Shown here one piece after another: positions 50,173 through 59,215 of a stretch of DNA of 64,000 nucleotides. A model generated the notes under the pieces. It did no database searches. It was given only the letters and a program-made list of their open reading frames with translations, and was not told the DNA's origin. This stretch comes from Micromonospora andamanensis (GTDB taxonomy: Bacteria > Actinomycetota > Actinomycetes > Mycobacteriales > Micromonosporaceae), in assembly GCF_016863495.1 (NCBI RefSeq), contig NZ_BOOZ01000013.1, positions 62,001-126,000 on the forward strand, written 5' to 3'. The position numbers were made by a program, and so were the translations under genes. Within the stretch, counting starts at the first letter, position 1. Each line of letters opens with the position of its first letter.

Positions 50173-51078
50173 TCAGCCTCGGGCGGCGCGCAGGGCGTCG
50201 TGCAGTTCCCGGGCCACCTGTGCGAGCGCCGCCTCGGCCTGCGGCTGCACGGCCGCCGGCACCGTCGACTCGCTCAGCGCGGCCACGGCGTACGCCTGGC
50301 CGTCGGCGTGTTCCACCACGCCTACCTCGTGCCGCAGGTTCAGCACGGTGCCGGTCTTCGACGACCAGCGGGAGGCGTCGGAGCTGAAATCCGGGGCGAG
50401 CCGCTGACGCAGCAGGTTGTCGCCCATCAGCTCGCGCACCCGGGCGGCCACCGCCGTCGGGATCCGCGACGGACGCCACAGCGCGTGCAGCAGCTCGACA
50501 AAGGCCCGGGCCGAACCGGCGTTGGCCCGACCCGCGTCCAACTGCGCGACCGGATGGCCCTGACCGGCGGTGGTCGCCGACGCGGCAAGGGAGTGCGCGA
50601 GATGCACCTCCGGCGCGAGCCGCTCGGCAGGCGTGTCGGTGAGATCCCGGGTGCGGTGCCGGACGCTTATCCCGTCGACGCCGAACCGGCGCAGCGTGTC
50701 GGCGACATCCCCCGGCGGGGTGAGGGCGAACAGCGCGTCCGAGGCCCCCTCGTCGCTGATGGCCACACTGAGATAGAGAAGGTCGTCGATCGCCACGGTG
50801 GCCGGATGCCGGAACCGGCTCAACCCGGTGGGGCCGGGCGTGCGGACCCGGCCGGGCGCCACCGTGATCCCGGTGGCCCCGTCGAGTTCCCCCCGGTCGA
50901 TCCGGTCCACGGTGGCCACCGCGAGCGGCACCTTCACCAGCGACGCGACGGGCAGCACCACGTCGGCGTCGATCCCCAGCTCGTCGCCGGAGTCGAGGTC
51001 GCGGACCAGGAGGCAGCCGCGCAGGCCGGCGTCGCGCAGCGTCTCCCGGGCGGTGCGGAGCAGTCGACCGACTGTCAC
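50173..51078 (-). CDS. Class A beta-lactamase-related serine hydrolase, no signal peptide
   Basis: The 301-aa protein has the beta-lactamase fold marks SLVK (Ser 46, Lys 49), SDE in place of SDN (AISDEGASD), and KTG (SSKTGTVLN). It starts VTVGRLLRTARETL, without a signal peptide or lipobox, so it appears cytoplasmic, unlike typical beta-lactamases. The altered SDN makes penicillinase activity doubtful; an esterase or peptidase role is possible. Its GTG overlaps the stop of the LysR gene, so it is coupled to that regulator. A second, exported class A enzyme lies divergently. Confidence 0.85.
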   Translation of the reverse strand: MTVGRLLRTARETLRDAGLRGCLLVRDLDSGDELGIDADVVLPVASLVKVPLAVATVDRIDRGELDGATGITVAPGRVRTPGPTGLSRFRHPATVAIDDLLYLSVAISDEGASDALFALTPPGDVADTLRRFGVDGISVRHRTRDLTDTPAERLAPEVHLAHSLAASATTAGQGHPVAQLDAGRANAGSARAFVELLHALWRPSRIPTAVAARVRELMGDNLLRQRLAPDFSSDASRWSSKTGTVLNLRHEVGVVEHADGQAYAVAALSESTVPAAVQPQAEAALAQVARELHDALRAARG

Positions 51079-51956
51079 GCCGCCTCCGGTACGCCGAGGC
51101 ACCGCGCCACCGCCGCGCCCAGCTCGCCGCGCAGCCGCTCGGCGTCCTCCCGGGCACCGGCCGCCACCTGGTAGCCGCGCACCGGTCGCGGCTCGGCCAG
51201 GGGTCGCCAGTGCAGCCCCAGCTCCTGCGCCTCGGCGGGCGAGCAGAGCACCAGGTCGCTGCCGGCGAGCGCGTCGGCGGCGGCGTCGACCACGGACACC
51301 GCGACCGCCACCTGGGTCGGCCGCAACCCGACCGCGTCGCGCAGCCGGGTCATCGGGTCGCGGACGTGCGGCACGTCGTCCTCCGGCGAGATCCAGACCC
51401 GACGCCGACGGGCCCGGCGGTCCGCGCGCGGGGTGCGCAGCGTTTCCAGCCGCAGGGTCTCGACACCCGGGTCGGCGCCGCCCGCGAGACCGAGCGGCAC
51501 CCGCCACGCGGCCTCGTCCGGCGGTACGCAGACGAGCGCGGCACGCACCTCGAGCTGCTGACGCAGCCGGGCCCGTTCCGCCGGCTCACCCCGGCGTAGC
51601 TCCAGATTCAGGTCGTGTCGACGGGCCTCGACCACCAGCCGGGCCAGCGACCGGGGTGCGCAGACCTCCGGCACGGCCAGCCGGAACGGACGCAGTCGGG
51701 CCCGTTCGGCGTCGTGCTCCATCGCCTCGGCCAGGTCGACGATCCGCCGGGCCGAGGCGAGCATGTCCCGCCCGAACGGGGTGAGCGTGACGCTGCGCGA
51801 GGTGCGGTCGAACAGTCGCCCACCGAGGTGCCGCTCCAGCGCGGCCACCCGCCGGCTCGCCACCGACTGCGGGATGCGGGCCACGGCGGCGCCGACGGTG
51901 AAGCTGCCGTGGCTGCCGACCGACACGAACGCCCGACAGGCCGCCACCAGATCCAC
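51075..51956 (-). CDS. LysR-family regulator of the beta-lactamase locus
   Basis: The 293-aa protein has a LysR winged helix (FVSVGSHGSFTVGAAVARIPQSVASRRVAALERHLG) followed by an effector domain starting near residue 90. It is divergent from the class A beta-lactamase gene and coupled to the serine hydrolase gene, an AmpR-like arrangement. The palindrome at 51968-51982 fits a T-N11-A LysR site just upstream of its GTG start. The inducer is unknown. Confidence 0.9.
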   Translation of the reverse strand: MDLVAACRAFVSVGSHGSFTVGAAVARIPQSVASRRVAALERHLGGRLFDRTSRSVTLTPFGRDMLASARRIVDLAEAMEHDAERARLRPFRLAVPEVCAPRSLARLVVEARRHDLNLELRRGEPAERARLRQQLEVRAALVCVPPDEAAWRVPLGLAGGADPGVETLRLETLRTPRADRRARRRRVWISPEDDVPHVRDPMTRLRDAVGLRPTQVAVAVSVVDAAADALAGSDLVLCSPAEAQELGLHWRPLAEPRPVRGYQVAAGAREDAERLRGELGAAVARCLGVPEAA

Positions 51957-51967
51957 ACCGGCATCCT

Positions 51968-51982
51968 ATGCCGATCCGGCAT
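51968..51982. promoter_or_regulatory. Candidate LysR operator, ATGCCG-ATC-CGGCAT
   Basis: The 15-base sequence is a perfect 6-3-6 palindrome and satisfies T-N11-A exactly. It begins 12 bases upstream of the LysR start codon in the intergenic region shared with the divergent beta-lactamase gene, the expected place for an autoregulatory LysR site. Confidence 0.6.
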
Positions 51983-52090
51983 CAGTAGCCCTCCCGGCGT
52001 CTTCGACAGCATGGGGCGGCGCTGCGAACCTGGTTGTCGGCCGTCCGGACGACCTCCGGTGGACCGGCTGATCGAGGGAAGGACCCAGCC

Positions 52091-53005
52091 GTGACACGTA
52101 CCAACCGCCGTGCCCGCGCCGTCGCGCTCGCCGCCGCCCTGACGCTCGGCCTGCTGGCCGGTTGCTCACCCGGCACCCCGACCGCGCCCGCGCCGACGGT
52201 GTCCACCCCGACCGCGTCCGCCGCGCCGGTCACCGTCGACTTCGCCCCGCTGGAGCGGGAGTTCGACGCCCGGCTCGGCGTGTACGCGATCGACACCGGC
52301 ACCGGACGCAGCGTCGCGCACCGGGCCGACGAGCGCTTCGCGTACGCCTCGACCTTCAAGGCCCTCGCCGCCGGCGCGGTGCTCGCCGCGACCTCCGAGG
52401 AGGAACTGGACCGGGTCGTCAGCTACTCCCGCGACGACCTGGTCACCTACTCGCCGATCACCGAGCGGCACGTCGACACCGGCCTGTCGCTGCGCGCGAT
52501 AGCCGACGCGGCGGTGCGCTACAGCGACAACACCGCCGGGAACCTGCTGCTCAAGCAGCTTGGCGGCCCTTCCGGTTTCAAGCAGGTGCTGCGTGAGGTA
52601 GGCGACGAGGTCACCGAGCCGGTGCGGTGGGAGACCGAGCTCAATGCGTACGTCCCGGGCGAGCCCCGCGACACCAGCTCACCGCAGGCGCTGGCCACCA
52701 CGCTGCGGGCGTACGCGGTCGACGACGCGCTCACCCCGGCCGACCGGGCCGTCCTCGTCGACTGGCTCAAGCGCAACACCACGGGCGACAAGACGATCCG
52801 CGCCGGAGTGCCGGACGGTTGGGCGGTGGGGGACAAGACCGGCTCGGCCGACCACGGCACCCGCAACGACATAGCTGTCGTCTGGCCGCCGGACCGGGCA
52901 CCGATCGTGCTCGCGGTGCTCTCCGACCGGGCCGAGCCCGACGCCGAGCGCGACGACGCCCTGCTCGCCCGGGCCGCCGAGGTCACCATCGACGCGCTGC
53001 GCTGA
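52091..53005 (+). CDS. bla: Class A beta-lactamase, lipoprotein type
   Basis: The 304-aa protein starts at a GTG after GAAGGAC and has a signal peptide with lipobox LLAGC, so it is exported and lipid-anchored. A Thr/Pro-rich linker precedes the enzyme domain with STFK (Ser about 87), YSDNTA, ETELN (the general-base Glu) and DKTGS. All class A catalytic residues are present, so penicillin hydrolysis is likely. The divergent LysR gene probably regulates it. A long hairpin follows the stop. Confidence 0.94.
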   Translation: MTRTNRRARAVALAAALTLGLLAGCSPGTPTAPAPTVSTPTASAAPVTVDFAPLEREFDARLGVYAIDTGTGRSVAHRADERFAYASTFKALAAGAVLAATSEEELDRVVSYSRDDLVTYSPITERHVDTGLSLRAIADAAVRYSDNTAGNLLLKQLGGPSGFKQVLREVGDEVTEPVRWETELNAYVPGEPRDTSSPQALATTLRAYAVDDALTPADRAVLVDWLKRNTTGDKTIRAGVPDGWAVGDKTGSADHGTRNDIAVVWPPDRAPIVLAVLSDRAEPDAERDDALLARAAEVTIDALR

Positions 53006-53027
53006 GCGGACCGTCGGAGCGCGCGGA

Positions 53028-53068
53028 CCGGCCACCAGGGCGACCGTCACGGTCGTCCTGGTGGCCGG
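53028..53068. terminator. Hairpin downstream of the beta-lactamase gene
   Basis: Arms of 19 bases (53028-53046 and 53050-53068) pair with one mismatch around a three-base loop. The hairpin lies 23 bases after the beta-lactamase stop and before the convergent secreted-protein gene, so it can serve both. Confidence 0.88.
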
Positions 53069-53151
53069 CTCCAATCGGTGGCCTGGGTTGGCACGGAGGT
53101 CGGTCCCGGCCGTGCCCACGGGCCGCGCGGTGGCTGGTTTCCGGTCTGCCG

Positions 53152-54231
53152 TCAGCCCGTCGCTGGCCCGGTCAGGTCGAAGTCGGCGGTGACCGGGGTG
53201 TGCCTGATCCGCACGGGTTGCGCCCCGGACACCTGCTCCGCGTTGGGGAACCAGCGGCTGGGCACGTGCGCGCAGTCGCACCGCAGCAGCACCCGCTGCC
53301 CCGGCAGCAGCCGCAGCGTGTAGTCGGCGCCGACGTCGACCACCCCCGTCACGTCGCCGGTACGCGCGTGGAAGGCGATCACCTGGGAGTAGTTCGGCAA
53401 CTCGTCGACAGCGATGGTGCCGCTGACCACGGTGCCCGCGACGAGCGTCTGGTTGCTGCTGACTGTCGTGCCGGACCGGACCCGTACGGTGTCGGCAGTC
53501 GTGCGGTCGGCCACCCCGCCGGACCACTGGCTGGCCAGCCCGTAACCGGTGTAGTACAACGGCCAGCGGTACGGCCCGAGACCGGTGAGGGTGTACCGGC
53601 CGTCGTCGTCGGTGATGGCGCCGTAGTCGCTGTTCTTGGGATCGGGGACCACCGGCAGGGGCATGGCGTAACCGCCGGAGACCGGCGTGCCGTCCGCCGC
53701 GCGGGTGACCCGGCCGGTGACGGTGCCCGGCGCGTCGAACCGGACCGTCGGGGCGGTGACGGTTGCGCCCGGACGCACCTTGATGATCACGCCGCGCTCC
53801 CGCTGCCCGGTGCCGCCGTGCTTGCCGACCCACTGCATGCCGTGCTGCGCGTTGTCGTAGGGCGCGGCGAGCAGGTGATAGCGGCCGGGCGGCACGTTGC
53901 TGGCGAGCACGTCGCCACCGTCGACGCCGGTGCAGCCGCCGTGCCGGCCGTCCTGCACCTCGCCGAGAAACACGACGGTGAGCAGGTCGCGGTCGACCGG
54001 CACCAGGGACACGCACCCTCGTACGGCGGTGCCGGTGGCCCGGTCACGCAGGGTGGTCCGTACCTCGCCCGGGGTGGCGGCAGTGGTCGTGGCGAATGAG
54101 GGCGCGGCGGCGGTGGCGCGCGGGACGGCGGCGGACTGTGCGAGCCCGGGGCTCGCCGTGGCGGGCAGCGGCAGGCTGACGACGAGCAGGGCGACGGTGA
54201 GTGGGACGGCATGACGTGGGGACCGCGGCAT
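53152..54231 (-). CDS. Secreted protein with carboxypeptidase-regulatory-like beta domains
   Basis: The 359-aa product has a signal peptide (MPRSPRHAVPLTVALLVVSL, cleaved near ATASPG). It then has three repeated beta-sandwich units of the CarboxypepD_reg kind, with VPPGRYHLLAAPYD, DDDGRYTLTGLGPY and VGADYTLRLLPGQ. No catalytic site is visible. Such proteins are usually surface or matrix components. GGAGAGGA lies eight bases before the ATG at 54231; an ATG 36 bases further up would spoil the signal peptide. Confidence 0.85.
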   Translation of the reverse strand: MPRSPRHAVPLTVALLVVSLPLPATASPGLAQSAAVPRATAAAPSFATTTAATPGEVRTTLRDRATGTAVRGCVSLVPVDRDLLTVVFLGEVQDGRHGGCTGVDGGDVLASNVPPGRYHLLAAPYDNAQHGMQWVGKHGGTGQRERGVIIKVRPGATVTAPTVRFDAPGTVTGRVTRAADGTPVSGGYAMPLPVVPDPKNSDYGAITDDDGRYTLTGLGPYRWPLYYTGYGLASQWSGGVADRTTADTVRVRSGTTVSSNQTLVAGTVVSGTIAVDELPNYSQVIAFHARTGDVTGVVDVGADYTLRLLPGQRVLLRCDCAHVPSRWFPNAEQVSGAQPVRIRHTPVTADFDLTGPATG

Positions 54232-54316
54232 CGGCGGGATCCTCTCCACCCGGCGGACGAAACCCACTCACGGTAGCCGCTGTGACGGACCCGTCACGCG
54301 TTGTGTCGGGAGGTGG

Positions 54317-55795
54317 TCACGGGATCGGCCACTCGTGGACCGGCCGGTTGCTGTGCATCAGCTCCACGTAGTGCCGGACCACCTGACGCAGCGCCTCCGG
54401 GCGGTCGAGCTGATCCGTCGACTCCAGTCGGTGCAGCGTCTCCACCTGCCAGCTGGCACCGTTGCGCCCGGTCAGGCAGCGCTGTTCGATGATGCCGAGC
54501 AGCCGGTCCCGCTCGTCCGGTTCGACACCCCACCGGTCCAGACCGTGGTGGGCAAGCGGCAGCAGGCGGCGCAGCACCAGCTCGGTGACCGGCAGATAGC
54601 CCAGGCCGGGCCAGAAGACGTGCGCGTCGATGCCGTGCCGGGCGCAGGTGTTGAAGTTCTCCTCGGCGGCGCTGAACGACATCTGCGACCACAGTGGCCG
54701 GTCCGCTTCGGCGAGTGCCCGCACCAGACCGAAGTAGAACGCCCCGTTGGCGACGGTGTCGAGCACCGTCGGCCCGGCCGGCAGGACCCGGTTCTCCACC
54801 CGCAGGTGCGGTCGGCCGCGCAGGACGTCGTAGACCGGCCGGTTCCACCTGTAGATGGTGCCGTTGTGCAGCCGCAACTCGGCAAGGGTCGGTACCCCGC
54901 CGGCAGCGAGCGTCTCGGACGGGTCCTCCGGATCACAGACCGGCAGCAGCGCCGGGAAGAAGCGCACGTTCTCCTCGAACAGGTCGAAAACCGAGGTGAT
55001 CCAGCGCTCGCCGAACCACACCCGAGGGCGTACGCCCTGGGTCTTGATCTCCTCGGAGCGGGTGTCGGTGGCCTGCTGGAACAGCGGGATCCGGGTCTCG
55101 CGCCACAGCTCCCGGCCGAAGAACAGCGGCGAGTTCGCGCCGAGCGCCACCTGGATCCCGGCGATGGCCTGCGCGGCGTTCCAGTAGTCGGCGAACCGGC
55201 CGGGACCGACCTGGAGGTGGAACTGGGTGCTGGTGCACGCCGCCTCCGGCGTGATCGTGTCGGCGGTGACCGCCAGCCGTTCCACCCCGTTGATGGCGAT
55301 CCGCAGATCCTCCCCCCGGGCCGCGAAGATCTGCTCGTTGAGCAGCGCGTAGCGGGGATTCGGCGACAGGGTGGCGGCGGTCAGGTGCTCCGGCAGCACG
55401 GTCGGCAGGATGCCGATCATCACCAGTTGCGCGCCGACCGTGCGGGCCTGCTTGTCGGCCGCGTTCAGACTGGCCCGCACATGCTTCTCGAACTCGGCGG
55501 TGCCGGTGCCTGCCAACCGCCGGGGCGCGACATTGATCTCGACGTTGAACTGGCCGAGCTCGGTCTGGAAACTCGGATCGGCCACCGCGCGCAGCACGTC
55601 GGTGTTACGCATCGCCGGCATCGAGTCGTCGTCGACCAGGTTGAGCTCGATCTCCAACCCGGTCATCGGCCGGTCGACGTCGAACCGGGACTCGCGCAGC
55701 ATCTCGGCGAAGACGTCGAGACAGCGGCGCACCTTGTCCCGGTAGCGAGCTCGATCCTGGCGGCTGAAGGTCTGTACGCCGACTTCCTCGCCCAT
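54317..55795 (-). CDS. Glutamate-cysteine ligase family 2 (GCS2) protein
   Basis: The 492-aa protein has a GCS2 catalytic core: MTGLEIELNLVD (metal-binding Glu pair), LGQFNVEINVAP, TSTQFHLQVGPG, ALGANSPLFFGRELWRETRIP and LRVENRVLPAGPT. Members ligate Glu to an amine. In mycothiol-producing actinobacteria the substrate is often not cysteine, so gamma-glutamyl ligase of unknown amine is the safest call. It is longer than the 370-aa YbdK type by about 110 C-terminal residues. It is divergent from a DUF3817-like gene. Confidence 0.9.
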   Translation of the reverse strand: MGEEVGVQTFSRQDRARYRDKVRRCLDVFAEMLRESRFDVDRPMTGLEIELNLVDDDSMPAMRNTDVLRAVADPSFQTELGQFNVEINVAPRRLAGTGTAEFEKHVRASLNAADKQARTVGAQLVMIGILPTVLPEHLTAATLSPNPRYALLNEQIFAARGEDLRIAINGVERLAVTADTITPEAACTSTQFHLQVGPGRFADYWNAAQAIAGIQVALGANSPLFFGRELWRETRIPLFQQATDTRSEEIKTQGVRPRVWFGERWITSVFDLFEENVRFFPALLPVCDPEDPSETLAAGGVPTLAELRLHNGTIYRWNRPVYDVLRGRPHLRVENRVLPAGPTVLDTVANGAFYFGLVRALAEADRPLWSQMSFSAAEENFNTCARHGIDAHVFWPGLGYLPVTELVLRRLLPLAHHGLDRWGVEPDERDRLLGIIEQRCLTGRNGASWQVETLHRLESTDQLDRPEALRQVVRHYVELMHSNRPVHEWPIP

Positions 55796-55882
55796 TGGTC
55801 ACCACCCTGTCACCGCTGGTACCCCTAACGTCGCACGTCCATGCCACCTGCGGAAGTCGGGACCTGTCGAGTTGTCCGTAGC

Positions 55883-56227
55883 ATGGCCGTCGTGCGTGAC
55901 AAGGTGACCCGACTGTTCGTGGTGGCGGCTATCGCGGAGGCGATCTCCTGGGCTGGCCTGCTGGCCGGGATGGTGGTCAAGTACGGCCCGCCCGGCAACG
56001 AACTGGGCGTGCAGGTGTTCGGCCCGATCCACGGCGCGCTCTTCGTCGCGTACGGCCTGTTGGTGCTGGCCGTGGCGCGGGTGCACAGGTGGAGCCTGCT
56101 GGCCACCGGCGTGGCGCTGGCCTGTGCGGTGCCGCCGTTCGCCACAGTCGTCTTCGAGCGCTGGGCGCGTCGCCGGGGCATGCTCGACGTCAGCGAGCCC
56201 GCCCCGGAGCCCGCTCCCGTCGGCTGA
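55883..56227 (+). CDS. DUF3817-type membrane protein
   Basis: The 114-aa protein starting MAVVRDKVTRLF has three helices and the DUF3817 landmarks AEAISWAGLLAGMVVKYG, VFGPIHGALFVAYGLLV and PPFATVVFERWARRRG. The function of this small integral membrane family is unknown. An in-frame ATG at 55841 would add 14 residues. Neither start has a strong ribosome site. It begins about 90 bases from the divergent GCS2 gene. Confidence 0.85.
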   Translation: MAVVRDKVTRLFVVAAIAEAISWAGLLAGMVVKYGPPGNELGVQVFGPIHGALFVAYGLLVLAVARVHRWSLLATGVALACAVPPFATVVFERWARRRGMLDVSEPAPEPAPVG

Positions 56228-56266
56228 CACCGCGCTGTCGGCGCCGCCGGCGCTCGGATGACGGCC

Positions 56267-56806
56267 TCAGCTCACCGCCGTGCAGGCGGCCACCGTGGCC
56301 AGCACCAGCACGCCCAGTACCGCCTGAAGGAGCAGCGGGGGCCCCAGGTGCGACCACATCGTGGCGGTACGCGGCCGGAGCAACTGCCCGGTGGTGAGGT
56401 TGACGATCCGCTCGATCTTCGGTGCCAGGTCGGGATCGCCCTGGTCGCGCAGGGTGAGCTGGACGTGGTCGGCCGGATGCAGGGCGCTCTGCGGCAGGTG
56501 CCCGTGCAGCTCCACCTCGTACAGCCGGCCGTCGGCGTCCCGCAGGCGAACCGGGGTGACCAGATACTCGGGGCCCTTCTTCAGCTCCTTGAAGCTGCGC
56601 CGGCCCGTCCCGGAACCGGCCGAGAGCAGGGCTCGCACCAGCCGGGCGAGCAGACCGGCCACCCCGGCCGCGGCCAGCACCACCACCAGCACCGGCTGTC
56701 CCACCCGTACCTCCCGGGGGTAGCCGTCCAACAGGCGCACGATCTGCGCGGTGAGGATCCGCCCGGTGGGGTGCAGGCTGCGCCGGGAATACGATGTCGT
56801 GTCCAT
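56267..56806 (-). CDS. Hypothetical membrane protein (179 aa)
   Basis: The protein has helices at about residues 38-62 and 158-177. Between them is a soluble domain containing GPEYLVTPVRLRDADGRLYEVELHG and LRDQGDPDLAPKIERIVNLTTGQLL. The start at the ATG 56806 (MDTTSYSRRS) is supported by the onset of coding-like composition; the long frame upstream is antisense to the eRF1-like gene. No family is recognised. It converges on the DUF3817-type gene with 39 bases between stops. Confidence 0.75.
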   Translation of the reverse strand: MDTTSYSRRSLHPTGRILTAQIVRLLDGYPREVRVGQPVLVVVLAAAGVAGLLARLVRALLSAGSGTGRRSFKELKKGPEYLVTPVRLRDADGRLYEVELHGHLPQSALHPADHVQLTLRDQGDPDLAPKIERIVNLTTGQLLRPRTATMWSHLGPPLLLQAVLGVLVLATVAACTAVS

Positions 56807-56953
56807 CCCACCACCCAGAGTCCGCTTACGCCTACAGATCGTATCGATCCTCGGGGTTGAACGACGTGAATGAAAACCGGTCACGCGGCTGCCGGCAGGT
56901 GACAAGCACGGCGACGCGGGTAAGCGGTGGGCCGAGCTGGAAAGGGGTCGAGC

Positions 56954-58072
56954 ATGCAGCTGTCCTTCCTGCGCCCGCTGTACCAGCGTCCGGGCCCGTG
57001 GTGCTCGGTTTACCTGGACGCCTCCCTGGACACCGAGGACGCGCACGCGGCGCTCGATCTGCGCTGGCGCGGCCTGCAACGGCAACTGGCCGAGCAGGGG
57101 GCGGACGAGCCGACGCTCGCCGCCATCGACCGGGTCGTCCGGGGTCACGACCCGATGCCCGGCGACTACGGGCTGGCCGTGTTCGGCACCCGGGGAGAGG
57201 TGGTGCTCTCCGAGTACCTGTCCGCCCCGCCACGTCGGGACCTGGCCGCGTACGACCCGTTGCCGCACGTGATGCCGCTGCTGGCCCAACGCGGTGAGCA
57301 GGTGGCGTGGGTCCGGGTGCTGGCCGACCGCACCGGTGCCGACGCGATGTCGGTGAGCGCCGGTGGCGTGCCGCGCCGGGCGCACGTGTCGGGCCGGGAG
57401 AACTTCCAGCTGCGCCGGGTCAAGCCCGGCGGCTGGTCCCAGTCGCGCTACCAGCGGGCCGCGATGGAGGCGTGGCATCACAACGCCGGTGACGTCACCG
57501 CCGCGACTGTGGAACTGGCCGAGCGGGTGGGTGCGGAGGTGGTGGTGGTGGCCGGTGACGTCCGCGCCACCGGCATGATCGCCGCCCAGATGCCGGATCG
57601 CTGGCAGGACATGGTGGTGCGTACCGACGCCGGTTCCCGGGCCGGCGGCGCCGACCAGACCCTGCTGGACGACCTGACCGTGCAGACCATCGCCGAGGTG
57701 GCCGACCAGCGGGTGAACGCGGCGCTGGACCGCTTCGGCACGCAGGAGGACGTCGGTGTCGGGCTTGACGCCGTGGTGGCCGCGTTGCAGCGCAACCAGG
57801 TCGACACGATGCTCATCGTCGACGACCCGTCGGCCGACGGCCACCTCTGGATCGGCCCGGCGGCCACCGACATCGCCACCGAGCCGGGCCAGTTGGCCAC
57901 GATCGCCGAACCGGAGCGGGTGCGGGCCGACGCGGCGCTGGTGCGTGCCCTGGTGGGCACCGACGCCGAGTTGACGGTGCTGGGGCCGGACGAGGCGCCG
58001 CAGCTGGTGGACGGGGTGGGCGCGGTGCTGCGCTACGTCGACCCGGTCACCCCGGGACGGGGCGGTGCCTGA
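56954..58072 (+). CDS. eRF1-like (baeRF/Vms1-type) protein
   Basis: The 372-aa protein has the three-domain layout of bacterial/archaeal eRF1-like (baeRF) proteins, related to Vms1/ANKZF1 and to mycobacterial Rv2629. It shows VYLDASLD at the start, a central HVSGRENFQLRRVKPGGWSQSRYQ loop where family members carry the catalytic Gln-like motif, and VVVVAGDVRATG in the last domain. These proteins are proposed to release nascent chains or to protect hibernating ribosomes. ATG 56954 has AAAGGGG upstream. The stop overlaps the start of the TPP-enzyme-like gene by 8 bases. Confidence 0.88.
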   Translation: MQLSFLRPLYQRPGPWCSVYLDASLDTEDAHAALDLRWRGLQRQLAEQGADEPTLAAIDRVVRGHDPMPGDYGLAVFGTRGEVVLSEYLSAPPRRDLAAYDPLPHVMPLLAQRGEQVAWVRVLADRTGADAMSVSAGGVPRRAHVSGRENFQLRRVKPGGWSQSRYQRAAMEAWHHNAGDVTAATVELAERVGAEVVVVAGDVRATGMIAAQMPDRWQDMVVRTDAGSRAGGADQTLLDDLTVQTIAEVADQRVNAALDRFGTQEDVGVGLDAVVAALQRNQVDTMLIVDDPSADGHLWIGPAATDIATEPGQLATIAEPERVRADAALVRALVGTDAELTVLGPDEAPQLVDGVGAVLRYVDPVTPGRGGA

Positions 58073-59213
58073 CCCGAGCGTCGCTGACGCGGTAGTCACC
58101 CGGCTGTCGGCCTGGCGCGTCCCGCGGGTCTTCGGCCATCCGCAGGAGACGGTCGGGGCACTCGTCGAGGCGCTCGACGCCACGGGTGCCGACCCGGAGT
58201 TCGTGCCCACCCGCGACGTCGGAAGCGCCGTGGTCATGGCGGCCGGTCACGCCCGGTTCACCGGTGGGCCGGGTGTCTGCCTGGCGGCCGGCGGCGTGGC
58301 CGCCGCCGGCCTGCTCGCCGGGCTCGACGCGGCCCGGTGCGCCGGCCTACCGGTACTGGCCGTCGTCGCCGATCCGGGTCCGATCGGGTCCGGCGTTACC
58401 GGGGTCGTCCAGCGGCAGCTCGGCGAGGTGTGCCACCACCTCCGGCACGTCGCCGGACCGGAGTGGGTGCCGGAGCTGGTGGACGAAGCGCTGCGCGCCG
58501 CGTCACGCGGTGGCGGCCCGGTCGGTCTGGTGCTGCCGTACCGACCAAATGACGACGGGGCACGGGACGCCTCGCCGGTTGCCGGGCTCGACGTCCGGCT
58601 GGTACTCGACGAGCTGTCCACCCGGCTGCCCTCGAACGGCACGGTGATCGTCGACGGCACCCTGCCGACGGCCGGCACCGGACCCGCGCCGGGGGCGCCC
58701 GACGTCGTCGGGGGTCCGGTCGGGCAGCTCGGCAGCGGCATCGTCGGGGGTCCGGTCGGGCAGCCCGGCGGCGCGTTGCCGTACGCCGTCGCCGTGAAGC
58801 TGGCCGCCCCCGACCGGCCGGTGGTCGCCCTGGTCGCCGACGACGGGATGCGCGCGCACGGGCTGGCCGAGCTGGTCACCATCGCCCGGCGGCAACCGGC
58901 GTGGCCCGATCCGCGCCTGGTGGTGCTGGTGTGCAACACCCGGTCCGGTCATCCCCGGCACCTGGCTACGGCCCGGCCGATCACCGACGACGTCCCCTAC
59001 GCCGGCTGGGCCCGGTTGCTCGGCCTGCACGGGGTGCGCGTCGACCGGCCGGAGCTGGTCGGCGCGGCCTGGGACGAGGCGCTGAACGCCGACCGGCCGT
59101 GCCTGCTCGAGGTGATGACTGACGCGCTGGCCCACGGCTCGTGGAACCGGCTCACCGGCCCGACGGTCGAGGTGTCCGCGCAACCCCCCGTCCCGGCCCC
59201 TCACCCCACCTGA
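58065..59213 (+). CDS. Degenerate thiamine-diphosphate enzyme homologue
   Basis: The 382-aa protein resembles acetolactate synthase/pyruvate oxidase but is about 170-200 residues shorter, lacking most of the middle domain. The catalytic-Glu region reads PTRDVGSAVVMAAGHA, where active enzymes have HE. The cofactor motif reads VADDGMRAHG with CNT about 27 residues later, in place of GDG-x-NN. Both changes argue against normal TPP chemistry. Between the two halves are two exact 24-base direct repeats encoding a GGPVGQ linker. The start overlaps the eRF1-like gene, so the two products are likely made together. Confidence 0.8.
   Translation: MPDPSVADAVVTRLSAWRVPRVFGHPQETVGALVEALDATGADPEFVPTRDVGSAVVMAAGHARFTGGPGVCLAAGGVAAAGLLAGLDAARCAGLPVLAVVADPGPIGSGVTGVVQRQLGEVCHHLRHVAGPEWVPELVDEALRAASRGGGPVGLVLPYRPNDDGARDASPVAGLDVRLVLDELSTRLPSNGTVIVDGTLPTAGTGPAPGAPDVVGGPVGQLGSGIVGGPVGQPGGALPYAVAVKLAAPDRPVVALVADDGMRAHGLAELVTIARRQPAWPDPRLVVLVCNTRSGHPRHLATARPITDDVPYAGWARLLGLHGVRVDRPELVGAAWDEALNADRPCLLEVMTDALAHGSWNRLTGPTVEVSAQPPVPAPHPT
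58705..58764 (+). repeat. Two exact 24-base direct repeats, period 36
   Basis: Bases 58705-58728 recur exactly at 58741-58764. The 36-base period keeps the frame and encodes a repeated V-G-G-P-V-G-Q-linker in the TPP-enzyme-like protein, at the join between its two domains. Confidence 0.95.
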
Positions 59214-59215
59214 CC

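Noticed and set aside
54335-55828. A 497-codon plus-strand frame
   Set aside because: It is antisense to the GCS2 gene, whose catalytic blocks are clear.
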